From Microlunatus kandeliicorticis (GTDB taxonomy: Bacteria > Actinomycetota > Actinomycetes > Propionibacteriales > Propionibacteriaceae): a stretch of 64,000 nucleotides of DNA. The stretch spans positions 372,001 to 436,000 of the forward strand of contig NZ_JACGWT010000006.1 of assembly GCF_014137855.1 (NCBI RefSeq). The letters run 5' to 3'. Position numbers and translations under genes: made by a program. The notes beneath the pieces were generated by a model. It had not been told where the DNA came from. It worked only from the letters and a program-made list of their open reading frames with translations, and did not search any database. Position 1 is the first letter of the stretch; each line of letters begins with the position of its first letter. Positions 43,535 through 51,244 of this stretch are shown one piece after another.

Positions 43535-43975
43535 ATGACCGATCCCAGCCCGCGCACCGAGGGCGCCGAGCGGGCGACCACCCCGGAGGAGGTCGCGCCC
43601 GGGCTGATGCACATCGGCGCGGTTGCGGACCGGACCGAGATGTCGATCCGGACGCTCCGGCACTACGACGAGGTGGGCCTGGTCCCGCCCTCGGCCCGGA
43701 GCGCCGGCGGGTTCCGGCTCTATACCGAGGCCGACGTCGACCGGATCCGCACCATCCGACGGATGAAGCCGCTCGGCTTCAGCCTCGAGGAGATGCGCCA
43801 GCTGCTCGAGGCCGTCGACCTGCTCTCCACCCCCGGTGCGGACCACGACGCCGCCCGGCAGACCGTCGACCGCTTCCACCGCCAGGCGGTCGCCAACTAC
43901 GAGCGGCTGCAGCTGCACCTCCGGTACGCCGCGGAGTTCGTCGGCCTGCTCGACGGCATCCGGCTGCGGGACTGA
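43535..43975 (+). CDS. MerR family transcriptional regulator
   Basis: 146 residues. The winged helix lies at about 28-95: LMHIGAVADRTEMSIRTLRHYDEVGLVPPSARSAGGFRLYTEADVDRIRTIRRMKPLGFSLEEMRQLLEAVDLL. A coiled dimerisation helix (FHRQAVANYERLQLHLRYAAEF) follows. There is no Cys metal loop, so it is not a metal sensor of the MerR/CueR kind. ATG 43535 is preceded by CAGAAT with a 7-nt gap. The target is unknown; the glycosyltransferase downstream is possible. Confidence 0.88.
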   Translation: MTDPSPRTEGAERATTPEEVAPGLMHIGAVADRTEMSIRTLRHYDEVGLVPPSARSAGGFRLYTEADVDRIRTIRRMKPLGFSLEEMRQLLEAVDLLSTPGADHDAARQTVDRFHRQAVANYERLQLHLRYAAEFVGLLDGIRLRD

Positions 43976-44112
43976 GCCACCCGGGCCGGCCCGAGGGCTG
44001 CCGCCGCACGAAGAAACCTCCAATCCTGAGAGGTTAGTGTGTGGATCGCGGGCGTGACCCGTGACCGATGCTCATGCGATCCAGCGGACCAGTGCTCCGT
44101 GGGAGGCCCCCG

Positions 44113-45039
44113 ATGCCCGTCCAGCAGGTCCCGACTCCGTGCGGTGTCGGTGACGACAACTCTCCGGCAACGGTCGAGTGGCCCGCCGCGAGCGTGGTGA
44201 TCCCCGCGCGTGACGCGGCCACCACGCTCGGCGAGGCGCTGGCCGCGCTGGCCACTCAGGACTACCCGGGCTGGTGGGAGGTGCTGGTGGTCGCCGGCGG
44301 GTCCACGGACGCCACTGCCGCGCTGGCCCGCACCTACGCCGACCGGCTGCCCCGGCTGACCGTGCTCGAGGACGCCCTGCCCGCCGGCGCCGCGGCGGCG
44401 CAGAACCGCGGGATCGCGGCGAGCCGGGGCGACGTGCTGGTCTTCCTCGACGCCGACGACGTGGTCGAGCCCGGCTATCTGCTGGCCATGGGGCGTGCGC
44501 TCGCGACCCGTGACTTCGTCGCCGGACGGCTGGACCTCGGTCGGCTCAACGCTCCGGAGGCGGTGCGGCGGCAGCGGCCGCTCCAGTCCTCTGGGCTCGA
44601 CGTGTTCTGCGGCTGGAGGCCGGCCGTGGTCGGCGCCGCGATGGGCGCCCGCCGCACGGTCGTCGAGCAGCTCGGCGGGTTTGACGAGGAGCTCACGACC
44701 CAGCAGGACCTCGATCTCTCGTGGCGACTGATGGACGCCGGTCACGACCCGCTCTTCGTCCGCGACGCCGTCGTCCAGTACCGGTACCGGGCCACTCCGG
44801 CCTCGGTGTTCCGCCAGCAGCGGTCCTACGGCGAGGGCGAGGTGCGGCTCTTCCGGAAGCACCACGCCGAGGGGATGCCGCGGCGCACCGTGCTGCAGGT
44901 CGGCGCGTCCTACGTCCGGTTGGCCCGCGCCGCGCTCGGGCTCCGCACCCCCGCCGGACGGATGCGCTGCGCCACCATGGCGGGTCTGCTCTGGGGACGC
45001 CTGCGCGGCAGCATCACCCAGCGCACCCTCTATCTCTGA
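44113..45039 (+). CDS. Glycosyltransferase family 2
   Basis: 308 residues. GT-A fold: WPAASVVIPARDAATTLGEALAALATQDYPGWWEVLVVAGGSTDATAALART, the metal-binding DxD motif in VLVFLDADDVVEPGYLLA, and the acceptor region GGFDEELTTQQDLDLSWRLMDAG with the catalytic acidic residue. No membrane helices are evident except weak C-terminal amphipathic ones. Sugar donor and acceptor are unknown. ATG 44113 has GGGAGG 6 nt upstream. A short inverted repeat AACCTC/GAGGTT at 44015-44035 lies in the promoter region. Its stop codon is part of the long inverted repeat shared with DUF1304. Confidence 0.88.
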   Translation: MPVQQVPTPCGVGDDNSPATVEWPAASVVIPARDAATTLGEALAALATQDYPGWWEVLVVAGGSTDATAALARTYADRLPRLTVLEDALPAGAAAAQNRGIAASRGDVLVFLDADDVVEPGYLLAMGRALATRDFVAGRLDLGRLNAPEAVRRQRPLQSSGLDVFCGWRPAVVGAAMGARRTVVEQLGGFDEELTTQQDLDLSWRLMDAGHDPLFVRDAVVQYRYRATPASVFRQQRSYGEGEVRLFRKHHAEGMPRRTVLQVGASYVRLARAALGLRTPAGRMRCATMAGLLWGRLRGSITQRTLYL

Positions 45040-45096
45040 CCCCGATCCGGCGCCCCGTCCGCCCGCACGGACGACCTCCGTACCGGATCGGGGTCA
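45037..45096. terminator. Inverted repeat enclosing both stop codons
   Basis: TGACCCCGATCCGG (45037-45050) and CCGGATCGGGGTCA (45083-45096) are perfect 14-bp inverted copies with a 32-nt loop. The outer trinucleotides are the stop codons of the glycosyltransferase (TGA, plus) and of DUF1304 (TCA, minus). It can terminate both converging transcripts. Confidence 0.8.
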
Positions 45097-45519
45097 GACC
45101 ACCACGGACAGCGCCAGGGCGATCAGCGCGAGCAGCGCGAACGCCATCTGGGTCAGCGCGGCCCGCTGCTTCGAGCGGTCGCTGGTCAGCAGCACCAGCG
45201 CGGCGGCAACCATCGAGCCGCAGCCGGCGACCACCAGCGTCGTACCGACGACGGTGACGCCCGCGAACGCGAGGACCACCCCCAGCACCGCGAGCACGGC
45301 GAGGAACAGGTTGTAGAAGCCCTGGTTGTAGGCCAGCTGGCGGGTCGCCGCCGCCTCGGCCTCGGTGGTGCCGAACACCGCCCGCGCCCGCGGGGTCGTC
45401 CAGAGCAGCGACTCCAGCACGAAGATGTAGACGTGCAGCGCCCCGGCGAGCAGCGCGAGGACCAGCCCGACGACCACCACGACCGACCCCTCTCTCCCAC
45501 CGGTCCGGGTAGTCACCAT
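45094..45519 (-). CDS. DUF1304 family membrane protein
   Basis: 141 residues with four hydrophobic segments (VVVVVGLVLALLAGALHVYIFVLE, NQGFYNLFLAVLAVLGVVLAF, VVGTTLVVAGCGSMVAAALVLL, AALTQMAFALLALIALALSVVV). The motifs HVYIFVLESLLW and AYNQGFYNLFLA are hallmarks of DUF1304. It is an integral membrane protein of unknown function. ATG 45519 gives the usual family start. It converges with the glycosyltransferase through a long inverted repeat and is divergent from the ArsR gene. Confidence 0.9.
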   Translation of the reverse strand: MVTTRTGGREGSVVVVVGLVLALLAGALHVYIFVLESLLWTTPRARAVFGTTEAEAAATRQLAYNQGFYNLFLAVLAVLGVVLAFAGVTVVGTTLVVAGCGSMVAAALVLLTSDRSKQRAALTQMAFALLALIALALSVVV

Positions 45520-45582
45520 GCGACGGCACCGGCCCCGAGGGCAAGCCCGACACGAGGGCGGACGACGGGTTGCCCCACCAAT

Positions 45583-45602
45583 CGGTAAGCAGTAGCTTAC
45601 CG
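45583..45602. promoter_or_regulatory. ArsR operator palindrome
   Basis: CGGTAAGC-AGTA-GCTTACCG is a perfect 8-bp-arm palindrome ending 3 bp before GTG 45606. A repressor bound here would block both transcription and translation initiation of the ArsR-SRPBCC unit. Confidence 0.82.
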
Positions 45603-45605
45603 TTT

Positions 45606-45953
45606 GTGACGGCTCATCAGGCAGCGCTGACCGCGCTGGCCGACCCGACCCGACGGTCGATCCTCGAGATCGTGGCCGCCGGCTCCCGGTCGGTCGGTGC
45701 TCTCGCCGCCGAGCTGCCGATCAGCCGGCCCGCCGTCTCCCAGCACCTGCGGGTGCTCCGGGAGGCCGGGCTGGTCCGCGCCGAGGCCCAGGGCACCCGG
45801 CACGTGTACGCCCTCGACCCCACCGGGCTGACGGCGCTGCGCGACTACCTCGACCGGTTCTGGTCGGACTCGCTGGCCGCCTTCGCCCGCGAGGCCGAGG
45901 CCCGGCCGCCGCACCACCCATCGCACGGATCCGACCACCAGGAGAACCGATGA
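45606..45953 (+). CDS. ArsR-family repressor of an SRPBCC operon
   Basis: 115 residues. Winged helix: ALTALADPTRRSILEIVAAGSRSVGALAAELPISRPAVSQHLRVLREAGLVRAEAQGTRHVYAL. It has no Cys or His metal site, so it belongs to the non-metal ArsR group paired with AHSA1/SRPBCC proteins. GTG 45606 is chosen because it directly follows the 20-bp palindrome. The stop overlaps the downstream SRPBCC gene (ATGA). The C-terminal tail is His-rich (PPHHPSHGSDHQE), probably without significance. Confidence 0.92.
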   Translation: MTAHQAALTALADPTRRSILEIVAAGSRSVGALAAELPISRPAVSQHLRVLREAGLVRAEAQGTRHVYALDPTGLTALRDYLDRFWSDSLAAFAREAEARPPHHPSHGSDHQENR

Positions 45954-46474
45954 GCACCGACCAGCAGCCCGGCCATCTCGACGCGTCCAGCCCGGACGAC
46001 ACCCTGGACGACACCCCTGCCGCCGACGCGGTGGTCCGCGAGGTGGTGGTGGCCTGCTCGGTCGACCACGCCTTCGAGGTCTTCACCGCCGGCATCGACC
46101 GCTGGTGGATCCGTCGGCACCACCTGCTGGACGGCGAGCTCGCCGAGATCGGGATCGAACCGGAGGTCGACGGCCGGGTCTGGGAGCGCAGCCAGTCGGG
46201 CGCCGAGTGCACCTTCGGGCGGGTGCTGGCCTGGCAGCCGCCGACCGTGTTCGCCTTCAGCTGGCAGATCGGACCCGACTGGGCGCCGCCCGCCCCGGAC
46301 GCGCCCGGGAGCCGGGTCAGCGTGCGTTTCACCGCCGTCCCCGGCGGCACCCGGGTGCGCCTGGTGCACGACCAGCTCGCGGCGCACGGCGAGGGCTGGG
46401 ACACGCTCTACGGTGCGGTCGGGGCGGACGGCGGTTGGGCCGCCCTGCTGCGCCAGTTCGCCGCGACCTGCTGA
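45950..46474 (+). CDS. SRPBCC (AHSA1-like) domain protein
   Basis: 174 residues. After a disordered acidic N-terminus (about 1-25) comes the START/AHSA1 fold: VVREVVVACSVDHAFEVFTAGIDRWWIRRHHLLDG, VDGRVWERSQSGAECTFGRVLAWQPPTVFAFSWQIGPDW, GTRVRLVHDQLAAHGEGWDTLYGAVGADGGWAALLRQF. The fold binds hydrophobic ligands in a deep cavity; the ligand is unknown. It is coupled by a 4-bp overlap to the ArsR repressor, which presumably responds to the same compound. Confidence 0.9.
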   Translation: MSTDQQPGHLDASSPDDTLDDTPAADAVVREVVVACSVDHAFEVFTAGIDRWWIRRHHLLDGELAEIGIEPEVDGRVWERSQSGAECTFGRVLAWQPPTVFAFSWQIGPDWAPPAPDAPGSRVSVRFTAVPGGTRVRLVHDQLAAHGEGWDTLYGAVGADGGWAALLRQFAATC

Positions 46475-46551
46475 GCCTGCCACGGCGGGACGGATCCCCG
46501 ACCACAGCCGCCCGGACCGCCGTCTCAGAGTCGAATCACAGTCGCGCCAGC

Positions 46552-46557
46552 TAGCCT
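46552..46557 (+). promoter_or_regulatory. -10 hexamer TAGCCT of the DedA gene
   Basis: TAGCCT with 8 nt to GTG 46566, consistent with a leaderless or near-leaderless transcript. Confidence 0.4.
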
Positions 46558-46565
46558 CGGCTGAC

Positions 46566-47252
46566 GTGGACCAGCTCCGCGCTCACCTGCTGCTCGCCCT
46601 CTCGGTGCTGCTGGGCTCCGCCATCCCCTTCGTGCCGACCGGCGAGATGGTCAGCGGCGCCGCCGCGGTGGCCGTCCACTCGCGGCTCAACGACCTGCTG
46701 ATCTTCCTGATCTGCTTCGTCTGCTCCGTCCTCGGCGACCTAATCATGCTCGGCGAGGCCCGGCTGTTCGCCCCGCGGCTGCGACGGGCGCTGGCCGGCC
46801 ACAAGCTGGGCGTCCGGGTCGACCAGGCGCAGCAGGCGCTGTCGCGGAACGTGTTCAGCGCCGTGGTCACCGGCCGGTTGATCCCCGGCGGCCGGACCCC
46901 GGTGATCGCCGCCCTCGGGCTGAGCCGGATGCCGGTCCGGCAGTTCCTCGGCGCCGACGTCGTCGCGTGCGCGCTGTGGGCGGCGATCTACTCCACCCTC
47001 GGGTCGATCGGCGGCCGGATCTCGCACCACCCGGTCTGGGCGATGGTGATCGCCATCGCCTTCGCCGTGTCGGTGGGGCTGCTGGTGCAGCACCTGGTCC
47101 GGTTCGTCGGCTGGCTCCGTGCCCGCGCCGCCGCCCGCCGGGCCGGGACCCCCGCCGCGCTCGAGGCCGCGCCGGCCGACCGACCGGAGACCGCGGTGAC
47201 GACGGAGCCGGCACACCGGTCCCACAACGCAGAGATCCGGCGCAGAGCTTGA
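46566..47252 (+). CDS. DedA/VTT-domain membrane protein
   Basis: 228 residues, five or so membrane segments. DedA features: LGSAIPFVPTGEMVSGAAAVAVH (re-entrant loop), CSVLGDLIMLGEARLFAPRL, and the conserved RLIPGGRTPVIAALGLSRMPVRQFLGADVVACALWAAIYSTLGSIGG with the Arg and Pro-Gly residues of the family. DedA proteins are half-transporters implicated in undecaprenyl-phosphate or phospholipid flipping and membrane homeostasis. The C-terminal tail is cytoplasmic and polar. GTG 46566 is selected because upstream codons are non-hydrophobic and unlike the family. It converges with the sugar ABC permease. Confidence 0.85.
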   Translation: MDQLRAHLLLALSVLLGSAIPFVPTGEMVSGAAAVAVHSRLNDLLIFLICFVCSVLGDLIMLGEARLFAPRLRRALAGHKLGVRVDQAQQALSRNVFSAVVTGRLIPGGRTPVIAALGLSRMPVRQFLGADVVACALWAAIYSTLGSIGGRISHHPVWAMVIAIAFAVSVGLLVQHLVRFVGWLRARAAARRAGTPAALEAAPADRPETAVTTEPAHRSHNAEIRRRA

Positions 47253-47326
47253 GCTCCACGCCGGATCCCGTCGTGCGGTGAGGAACGCCGGGCGTCCCTA
47301 GCCGATCGTGTTCTTCCCTGGCCCGC

Positions 47327-48247
47327 TCACTTCACGCCACCGGCGGTGAGGCCGGCGACGATCCGACGCTGGAAGATCAGCACCGCGGCGAGCAGCGGGA
47401 CGGTCACGATCACCCCGGCGGCCATGATCGTGCCGTACGGGGTGTCGAAACCGGTGGTGCCGGTGAACTTGCTGATCGCCACCGTGGCGGTCTGCATGTT
47501 CGCGTCCTGCAGGAAGGTCAGCGCGATCAGGAACTCGTTCCAGGCGCCGATGAACACGATGATCGCCGTGGTGAAGACGCCCGGGGCGGCCAGCGGCACG
47601 ATCACCTTGCGGAACGCCTGGCCCGGGGTGCACCCGTCGACCATGGCCGCGTGCTCGAGCTCGACCGGCAGCTGCCGGAAGAACGCGGTGAGGTTCCACA
47701 CCGCGAGCGGGAGACCGAAGGCCAGGTAGGGCAGGATCACGCCCTGGTAGGTGTTGATCCAGTATGGGAACCACTCGAACGGGTCCGTCTGCGAGAACAT
47801 CTTGAGCAGCGGCACGATCAGGGTGATCTGCGGGAACATCGAGCAGGCCATGATGATCCACAGCACGCCGCCCTTGCCCTTGAACTGCAGCCGCGCCAGC
47901 GCGTAGGCGGCCACCATCCCGACCAGCAGGGTGATGATCGTCGTCGCGCCGCTGATGATCACCGAGTTGATCAGCGACCGGCCGAAGTTGTTCTGACCGG
48001 AGAAGACGCCCTTGAAGTTCTCGATCGAGGGCGGGTCGGGCAGGAAGCTCGTGCTCAGGCCCATGCTCGGCAGCCGGAGCGAGGACACGATCATCCAGTA
48101 GAACGGCAGGATGCAGTAGATGACGATCAGCGCCATCCCGACGTAGCTGGCGACCACGCCGATCTTGGCGCCCAGCGGCCGGCGCGGCTTGGCCAGCTGC
48201 GCGACCTCGGCCTGGGACAGGTGGTGCTCGACGACTCCGGCGGCCAT
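47327..48247 (-). CDS. Carbohydrate ABC transporter permease (MalG type)
   Basis: 306 residues, six membrane helices. The ATPase-contact loop is ELEHAAMVDGCTPGQAFRKVIVPLAAPGVFTTAI (EAA motif), and the first helix is IGVVASYVGMALIVIYCILPFYWMIVSSL. It pairs with the MalF-type permease encoded just upstream; its ATG overlaps that gene's stop (TGATG). The sugar is unknown. No ATPase gene is in the cluster, so a shared MsiK-like ATPase elsewhere must energise it. Confidence 0.94.
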   Translation of the reverse strand: MAAGVVEHHLSQAEVAQLAKPRRPLGAKIGVVASYVGMALIVIYCILPFYWMIVSSLRLPSMGLSTSFLPDPPSIENFKGVFSGQNNFGRSLINSVIISGATTIITLLVGMVAAYALARLQFKGKGGVLWIIMACSMFPQITLIVPLLKMFSQTDPFEWFPYWINTYQGVILPYLAFGLPLAVWNLTAFFRQLPVELEHAAMVDGCTPGQAFRKVIVPLAAPGVFTTAIIVFIGAWNEFLIALTFLQDANMQTATVAISKFTGTTGFDTPYGTIMAAGVIVTVPLLAAVLIFQRRIVAGLTAGGVK

Positions 48248-49320
48248 CAGTGGGCCCCTCCTGCCAGCTCGATCCCGGACACCGGCGCGGCTTGCGTGTC
48301 GTTCCGGTCGTTCTTCTTGACCTTCTTCTTCTTCGGCGCCTTCTCCCCGATCACGTCCGCCCCGAGCACCCGGACGAACAGGTAGGCGACCAGGAGGACG
48401 TAGATGAACAGCACCATCGAGTAGGCCGCCGCTGACCCGAACCTGGTGGCCTGGGTCTCCTGGTAGGCGAACACCGAGAGCGTCTCCACCCGGTACTTGC
48501 CCGGGCCGATCATGCCGTAGGGCAGGTCGAACATCCGCAGCGTGTCGAGGGTGCGGAAGAGCACCGCCACGACCAGCGTCGGCTTGACCATCGGCAGGGT
48601 GATCTGGGTGAACTGCTGGATCGCGCTGGCCCCGTCGACCTTGGCCGCCTCGTAGACCTCGGCCGGGATGGTCTGCAGACCCGCCAGGGTCAGCAGACCG
48701 ATGAACGGCGCGGTCTTCCAGGAGTCGGCGATCACGATGGCCCAGAACGAGCTGAAGGTGTCGGACAGCCAGAGGATCTGCTGCCCGAGGATCTTGTTCA
48801 TCACGCCGTTGGCGTCGAAGATCAGCTTCCACATCAGCGCCGAGACGATGGTCGGGATCGCCCAGGGCACCAGGATGCCGGCCCGGACGAAGCCGCGGCC
48901 GCGAAAGGCCTTGGACATGATCAGGGCCATCGCCACGCCGAGCACCGTCTCGATGACGACGCAGACGATGGTGATCATGCTGGTGTTGAGGAACGCGTTC
49001 CAGAACCGGTTCATCGTGCCCCAGTTGCCCTGGACCACGTCGGTGCTGGTGAAGATCTGGGCGAAGTTCTTGATCCCGACGAAGCTCTCGCCCTGCTTGA
49101 TCAGGCCGGTCGTCGGGTCCGGGGCGTTGTCGTTGGCGAAGAAGGACTCGCGGATCGACATCACCACGGGGATGCCCGCCATCACGAAGATGACCAGCAG
49201 GGTCGGTGCGAGCAGCATCCAGGCGAGTCGACCCTGCCCGTCGCTGAACGCGTTCTTCTTGCGCTTGTGGCCATCTCCGGTGGCCGTGGACGGCTTGCTC
49301 ACTGCTGTCGCAGTCGCCAT
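48247..49320 (-). CDS. Sugar ABC transporter permease (MalF type)
   Basis: 357 residues. A basic N-terminal tail precedes the first helix (LAWMLLAPTLLVIFVMAGIPVVMSI). The EAA loop EVYEAAKVDGASAIQQFTQITLPMVKPTL is at about 225-255. The C-terminal tail is Lys-rich (EKAPKKKKVKKNDRND), a feature not needed by the family. ATG 49320 has a strong GAGGAGG ribosome-binding site. A 28-bp perfect hairpin separates it from the solute-binding-protein gene upstream, so it is probably expressed at a lower level than that gene. Confidence 0.94.
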   Translation of the reverse strand: MATATAVSKPSTATGDGHKRKKNAFSDGQGRLAWMLLAPTLLVIFVMAGIPVVMSIRESFFANDNAPDPTTGLIKQGESFVGIKNFAQIFTSTDVVQGNWGTMNRFWNAFLNTSMITIVCVVIETVLGVAMALIMSKAFRGRGFVRAGILVPWAIPTIVSALMWKLIFDANGVMNKILGQQILWLSDTFSSFWAIVIADSWKTAPFIGLLTLAGLQTIPAEVYEAAKVDGASAIQQFTQITLPMVKPTLVVAVLFRTLDTLRMFDLPYGMIGPGKYRVETLSVFAYQETQATRFGSAAAYSMVLFIYVLLVAYLFVRVLGADVIGEKAPKKKKVKKNDRNDTQAAPVSGIELAGGAH

Positions 49321-49351
49321 GCGCCCAACCTCCTCTGTGCAGACGGGAAGC

Positions 49352-49379
49352 CCCGGCGCGGCCCGCGGGCCGCGCCGGG
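49352..49379 (-). terminator. 28-bp perfect hairpin between binding protein and permeases
   Basis: CCCGGCGCGGCCCG followed by its exact complement CGGGCCGCGCCGGG. It lies between the solute-binding-protein stop (49418) and the permease start (49320), on the transcribed strand. Such hairpins act as partial terminators or as 3' stabilisers that make binding protein more abundant than permease. Confidence 0.8.
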
Positions 49380-49417
49380 ACTCACAATGCTCCTAGTCGC
49401 GGGGTGCGATCAAGAGG

Positions 49418-50746
49418 TCACTTGATCAGGCCCTGGAGCTTCGTCTGGAGCGTGGAGAAGGCCTGGTCGACCTGCTGCTGACCCTGCAGGGTCGAGTAGC
49501 CCGCGTCCTCGATGGCCAGGGTCACGTCGGTGTAGTCGACGGCCTTGGGTCGGGGCTTGGCGGTCTCGATCGACTTGAGCAGGATCGGCATGTACGGGTA
49601 CTTCTTGGTGATGTCGGAGTCGGTGTAGAGCGAGGTCAGCGTCGGCGCCGCCGAGGTGGCCAGCACGTTCGACTTCATCGTCTGCTCCGAGGTCATGAAC
49701 TTGATGAAGTCCGCCGCGGTGCCCTTGTTGGCCGCGTTGGCCGCGATCGCCATGTTGTGGCCACCGAGGCTCGAGACACCCGGGCCGTTCAGACCCGGCA
49801 GCGGGGCGACGCCGAACTTGCCGACGATCTTGGAGCTGCCGTCGTCCTTGCTGGCCAGCGCGTACACGTACGGCCAGTTGCGGAGGAAGATCAGCTGGCC
49901 GCTCTGGAACGCCTGCCGGCCCTGCTCCTCCTGCCAGGTGATCGCCGCCTTGGGGATGTAGCCCTTCTGGTACATCGAGACGATCTGGCTCCAGCCCTGC
50001 TTGGCCTGATCGGTGTTGACGTTCGGCTTGCCGTCCTCACCGACGATCACCGCACCGGCGCCGTTGACGGCCTCGGCGAAGTTGACCGTCAGGCCCTCGT
50101 ACTTCTGGAACTGCCCGGCGTAGCAGCCGAGGCTCGCGTTGCCGGCCTGCGCCTTGATCTTGTCGCAGTCCTGCATCAGCTGGGACCAGGTGGTGGGCGG
50201 GTCGGAGATGCCGGCCTTCTGCAGCAGGTCCTTGCGGTAGTAGAGCAGACCGCCGTCGGAGCTGGCCGGGTAGCCGTAGAGCTTGTTGAAGTAGGTGGCC
50301 GAGCTCACCGTGGCCGGCAGGAACTTGTCGGTCGGGAACTGGTCCTTGGGCAGCGCGACGACGTAGCCGTTGGCCGCGAACTGCGCGGTCCAGACGACGT
50401 CCATGCTGATCACGCCCATGTTCGGGTTCTTGGTCGTGGTCGCCTGGATCATCTGCTGCTGCTGCTGGTCGGCGTTGTCGGGCAGCTCGTGGAAGGTGAC
50501 CTTGCCCTGCGGGTGCTGCGCGTTGAACTGGCTGATCAGCTTGGCCAGGTTGCCGGAGGTGTCCTTGCCGGCCCAGTACTCGGTCGGACCCTGTTTGGTC
50601 AGGTCGACCGCGGCCGCGCTGCCGCTCCCGCTGCCACCACTGCCGCTACTCGATCCGCCGCTACCGCCACAGGCCGCGGCCAGGAGCACCGCGCTGAGCG
50701 ACGCGGCCACGACGAGGACGCCGCGCTTGGGTCGAACGAATGACAT
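49418..50746 (-). CDS. Sugar ABC transporter substrate-binding lipoprotein
   Basis: 442 residues, family 1 extracellular solute-binding protein. Signal peptide with lipidation Cys at 26 (AVLLAAACGG) followed by a Gly/Ser linker. Mature domain: GPTEYWAGKDTSGNLAKLISQFNAQHP, PNMGVISMDVVWTAQFAANGYVVALP, KLYGYPASSDGGLLYYRKDLLQKAGI, then MAIAANAANKGTAADFIKFMTSEQTM. It is attached outside the membrane and delivers a saccharide to the two permeases encoded downstream. The sugar is unknown; the architecture resembles trehalose/maltose-type systems. Upstream lies a large LacI-type palindrome at 50872-50903. Confidence 0.93.
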   Translation of the reverse strand: MSFVRPKRGVLVVAASLSAVLLAAACGGSGGSSSGSGGSGSGSAAAVDLTKQGPTEYWAGKDTSGNLAKLISQFNAQHPQGKVTFHELPDNADQQQQQMIQATTTKNPNMGVISMDVVWTAQFAANGYVVALPKDQFPTDKFLPATVSSATYFNKLYGYPASSDGGLLYYRKDLLQKAGISDPPTTWSQLMQDCDKIKAQAGNASLGCYAGQFQKYEGLTVNFAEAVNGAGAVIVGEDGKPNVNTDQAKQGWSQIVSMYQKGYIPKAAITWQEEQGRQAFQSGQLIFLRNWPYVYALASKDDGSSKIVGKFGVAPLPGLNGPGVSSLGGHNMAIAANAANKGTAADFIKFMTSEQTMKSNVLATSAAPTLTSLYTDSDITKKYPYMPILLKSIETAKPRPKAVDYTDVTLAIEDAGYSTLQGQQQVDQAFSTLQTKLQGLIK

Positions 50747-50871
50747 AGAGCCTCACTTCTGTGTGAACCTGGACACCGTGGCCCGGCGCCTCTCGACACC
50801 CTAAAGCCGGCGTTCCCGATTGCCACTCGGCGAGGCGCAACCTGATCGAACCGTTATCTTCAGCGCCCGAA

Positions 50872-50903
50872 CAAGATCATCTGAACCGGTTAAGATGATC
50901 TTG
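50872..50903. promoter_or_regulatory. 32-bp near-perfect palindrome upstream of the sugar importer
   Basis: Arms CAAGATCATCT (50872-50882) and AGATGATCTTG (50893-50903) are exact inverted copies. The centre is G-AACCGGTT-A, whose inner eight bases are again a palindrome, so only one base pair in 16 mismatches. TGAACCGGTTAA is a LacI-family-like operator core. Related half-sites lie nearby (CTGATCGAACCG at 50842-50853 and CTGAACCGATCG on the minus strand at 50930-50941). The element is also able to act as a terminator for the GroES-like gene 26 bp upstream. Confidence 0.7.
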
Positions 50904-50928
50904 GTAAGCCCATTCCGCCCCGATCGGT

Positions 50929-51243
50929 TCAGAGGTACAGACCAGTGCTGCCGTCCTGGGAGGCCGCGGCGACCGCGTGCAGGTCGCGTTCGCGGAGCAG
51001 CACGTAGTCCTTGCCGCGGACCTCGACCTCGGCGCGGTCCTCGGGATCGAACAGGACGCGGTCGCCGACCTTGACGGTGCGGACATTGGTGCCGGCGGCC
51101 ACCACCTCGGCCCAGGCCAGTCGGCGGCTCATCGACACGGTGGCCGGGATCAGGATGCCGCCGCCCGACCGGCGTTCCTGCGACTCCTTCTCGGTGGAGA
51201 CCAGCACCCGGTCGTGCAGCATCCGGATGGGCAGGTCGGCCAC
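50929..51243 (-). CDS. GroES-like co-chaperonin family protein
   Basis: 104 residues. GroES fold: IRMLHDRVLVSTEKESQERRSGGGILIPATVSMSRRLAWAEVVAAGTNVRTVKVGDRVLFDPEDRAEVEVRGKDYVLLRERDLHAV. The mobile loop (ERRSGGGILIP) that contacts GroEL is present. It has no groEL gene beside it and carries an atypical C-terminus (ASQDGSTGLYL), as in the second GroES-like paralogue of actinomycetes. Whether it works with a chaperonin is uncertain. GTG 51243 overlaps nothing and lies 1 bp from the DUF3618 stop, so the two are cotranscribed. Confidence 0.87.
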   Translation of the reverse strand: MADLPIRMLHDRVLVSTEKESQERRSGGGILIPATVSMSRRLAWAEVVAAGTNVRTVKVGDRVLFDPEDRAEVEVRGKDYVLLRERDLHAVAAASQDGSTGLYL

Positions 51244-51244
51244 G

